Shown piece by piece: positions 62,748 through 64,000 of a stretch of DNA of 64,000 nt. Position numbers and translations under genes: made by a program. The stretch comes from Paenibacillus sp. ACRRY (GTDB taxonomy: Bacteria > Bacillota > Bacilli > Paenibacillales > Paenibacillaceae). Position 1 is the first letter of the stretch. Each line of letters opens with the position of its first letter. Below the pieces are notes generated by a model. It did not search any database, was not told the origin of the DNA, and worked only from the letters and a program-made list of their open reading frames with translations. The stretch is taken from the NCBI RefSeq assembly GCF_022346995.1, contig NZ_JAKRNM010000001.1, forward strand, positions 930,001-994,000, written 5' to 3'.

Positions 62748-64000
62748 GATACTCCTCCGTTCCGTGTTCTCCACTCTTCCCGTAAGAGCCAGCAGCAATA
62801 AACTGCCCTGCAGGATTAGGGGGTAGCCCTCCCTTTGAGCTGTATACGCTGGTCCCTCGGCAGAACACTTCTGCTATGGCACAAGCGAATGTACGTCCGA
62901 TATACGGACTCTGTTTATGGGTATATAGCAGATCGTCCACTTTTAATGTGGTACTCGTATTCCAATCAACAAGCACAAGATCCGCGTCTTTACCGATCGC
63001 AATTTCTCCTTTGTTCTCAAGCCCCAGCCTTCTGGCAGGCTGCAAAGCAAGAACCCTTCCGAGTAAAGGCAAGCTTACACGGCGGCCAAGATGCCCTTCA
63101 TCCAGCATGATCAGCAGCGTGCTCTGCGCACCGGAAATACCGCCCCATATCTCAAAAAAATTGTCCGACTGTTTCATGGATGGTGGGCACGGTGAATGAT
63201 CGGATGCGATGACGTCAATAAGCCCGGATGCCAGCGCGTCCCATAATGTCTCTTGTTCGGCGCTGCTGCGGAGAGGTGGAGCACACTTCGCCACAGCACC
63301 CAACCGAGCTACATCCTGTTCTGTGAGCGTCAGATAATGCGGGCAAGTTTCCGAGGTGACGTCCTGACCGCGCTCCTTGGCTTCCGCAATTCGTTCTAAT
63401 GCTTCTCTCGTACTGATGTGCACGAAATGCAGCGGACACCCGGTTTGTTCTCCATATTGAAGCGCCTTGGTCACGGCTAAGACTTCAGCTTCCGCAGGAC
63501 GGGATTTCACATAATCCATTGGTCCTGTCTTTCCTTCGGCAATGCTTCTCGCACCAAGCTCTGCAACCATTTCCTCATCTTCGGCATGAAGGGCAAGTAC
63601 GCGATTGAGCCTCGCAATCTCATGCATTCCGTCCAAAAGCGTTTGCTCATCGGCTCTCGCAAAGATGTCCTCTCCTTCTCCGCCCGGCTCCGACATAAAT
63701 GCCTTGAATCCGGCTGCGCCGGACTCGGCTAAGTTCATTAGCTGCTGCTGATTACCCGGAACCAGTCCACCCCAGAATGCATAGTCGACATAGGAACGGT
63801 CCTGGGCAGCCTTCATTTTCATATCCCAAGCTTCCGGACTTGTCGTTGGGGGTACTCCATTAAGCGGCATATCAACATAAGTGGTAATTCCCCCTGCAGC
63901 GAGCGCAGCCGATCCCGAACGAAACCCTTCCCAGCTGGCCAGCCCCGGTTCATTGAAATGAACATGGATATCCACTACGCCAGGCATAACGGTGAAACCA
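62734..64000 (-). CDS. allB: Allantoinase (N-terminus beyond the window)
   Basis: Partial gene, 417 residues after the internal ATG at 63987, but the frame continues past the right edge (G-F-T-V before MPGVVDIHVHFNEPG), as expected since the family has about 50 more residues. Dihydroorotase-like metal centre: HVHF, carbamylated-lysine candidate GAAGFKAFMSEPGG, FVHIS, and DHSPC. Hydrolyses allantoin to allantoate. It heads the visible part of the purine-ureide operon. Confidence 0.93.
   Translation of the reverse strand, partial: GFTVMPGVVDIHVHFNEPGLASWEGFRSGSAALAAGGITTYVDMPLNGVPPTTSPEAWDMKMKAAQDRSYVDYAFWGGLVPGNQQQLMNLAESGAAGFKAFMSEPGGEGEDIFARADEQTLLDGMHEIARLNRVLALHAEDEEMVAELGARSIAEGKTGPMDYVKSRPAEAEVLAVTKALQYGEQTGCPLHFVHISTREALERIAEAKERGQDVTSETCPHYLTLTEQDVARLGAVAKCAPPLRSSAEQETLWDALASGLIDVIASDHSPCPPSMKQSDNFFEIWGGISGAQSTLLIMLDEGHLGRRVSLPLLGRVLALQPARRLGLENKGEIAIGKDADLVLVDWNTSTTLKVDDLLYTHKQSPYIGRTFACAIAEVFCRGTSVYSSKGGLPPNPAGQFIAAGSYGKSGEHGTEEYHDRI

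Noticed and set aside
1-64000. CRISPR arrays, insertion sequences, tRNA and rRNA genes
   Set aside because: Scanned for repeated spaced units, transposase-like frames and structural RNA genes; none found.

Overview
The window looks like a chromosomal segment of a low- to mid-GC Bacillota, most probably a Paenibacillus or close relative. I infer this from Bacillus-type families (DeoR of the SorC type, Pdp, NupC, a ZnuA/B/C zinc importer, a YciC/ZagA-like GTPase, zinc-free ribosomal protein paralogues, the YcgR/YcgQ pair, DUF421/DUF4363) combined with a plant-polysaccharide repertoire (GH52, GH67, glucuronate genes). I see no rRNA, tRNA, CRISPR array, insertion sequence or prophage. It reads as a continuous run of metabolic operons, most on the minus strand, many closed by clear hairpin terminators.

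Layout. 1-5.7 kb: small single genes (membrane-anchored L7/L12-like protein, two SDRs, pyruvate oxidase, a Dabb protein, type B L31, an HPr-like protein). 5.7-17.3 kb: xylan side-chain use, namely GH52 beta-xylosidase, GH67 alpha-glucuronidase and a zinc dehydrogenase with a divergent AraC regulator, then an ArsR/aldehyde dehydrogenase pair, then a GntR regulator with mannonate dehydratase and an SDR fructuronate reductase. Alpha-glucuronidase releases (methyl)glucuronate and the uxu genes lead fructuronate/mannonate to KDG. 17.4-19.9 kb: DUF421/DUF4363, an M50 metallopeptidase and an unknown gene. 20-26.6 kb: a zinc-starvation island (znuCBA, zinc-free L33, ZagA-like GTPase, YcgR/YcgQ) carrying four Zur-box-like palindromes. 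26.6-33.4 kb: deoxyribonucleoside catabolism deoR, deoC-nupC-deoB-deoD-pdp with a DeoR-type operator and a cre site. 33.6-40.4 kb: azoreductase, an unknown gene, the L-fucose genes (isomerase, kinase, aldolase) and a divergent LacI regulator. 40.5-44.9 kb: an epimerase-like SDR, a methyltransferase, a Gfo/Idh/MocA oxidoreductase, and AdaA with an overlapping radical SAM (SPL-like) gene. 44.9-49.3 kb: LacI, two Gfo/Idh/MocA oxidoreductases and a ThuA protein, probably one sugar-oxidation operon. 49.4-51.2 kb: glpX and a gene-poor stretch of about 700 bases. 51.2-64 kb: purine degradation, with the xanthine dehydrogenase subunits, their maturation genes, a guanine-deaminase-like amidohydrolase, a gamma-glutamyltransferase-fold enzyme, a PucG-type aminotransferase, allantoate amidohydrolase and an allantoinase that runs off the right edge.

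The most interesting reading is in the purine cluster. The gamma-glutamyltransferase-like gene sits directly after the ureidoglycine aminotransferase and allantoate hydrolase genes, the same company kept by HpxW (oxamate amidohydrolase) in Klebsiella. This suggests an oxalurate/oxamate branch rather than glutathione metabolism. Other points of note are a 37-base perfect palindrome as Zur operator, a strongly structured deoD-pdp spacer that may be a dispersed repeat, an HPr paralogue that keeps the histidine and serine but not the arginine, and alternative hairpins next to a cre site between deoC and nupC.
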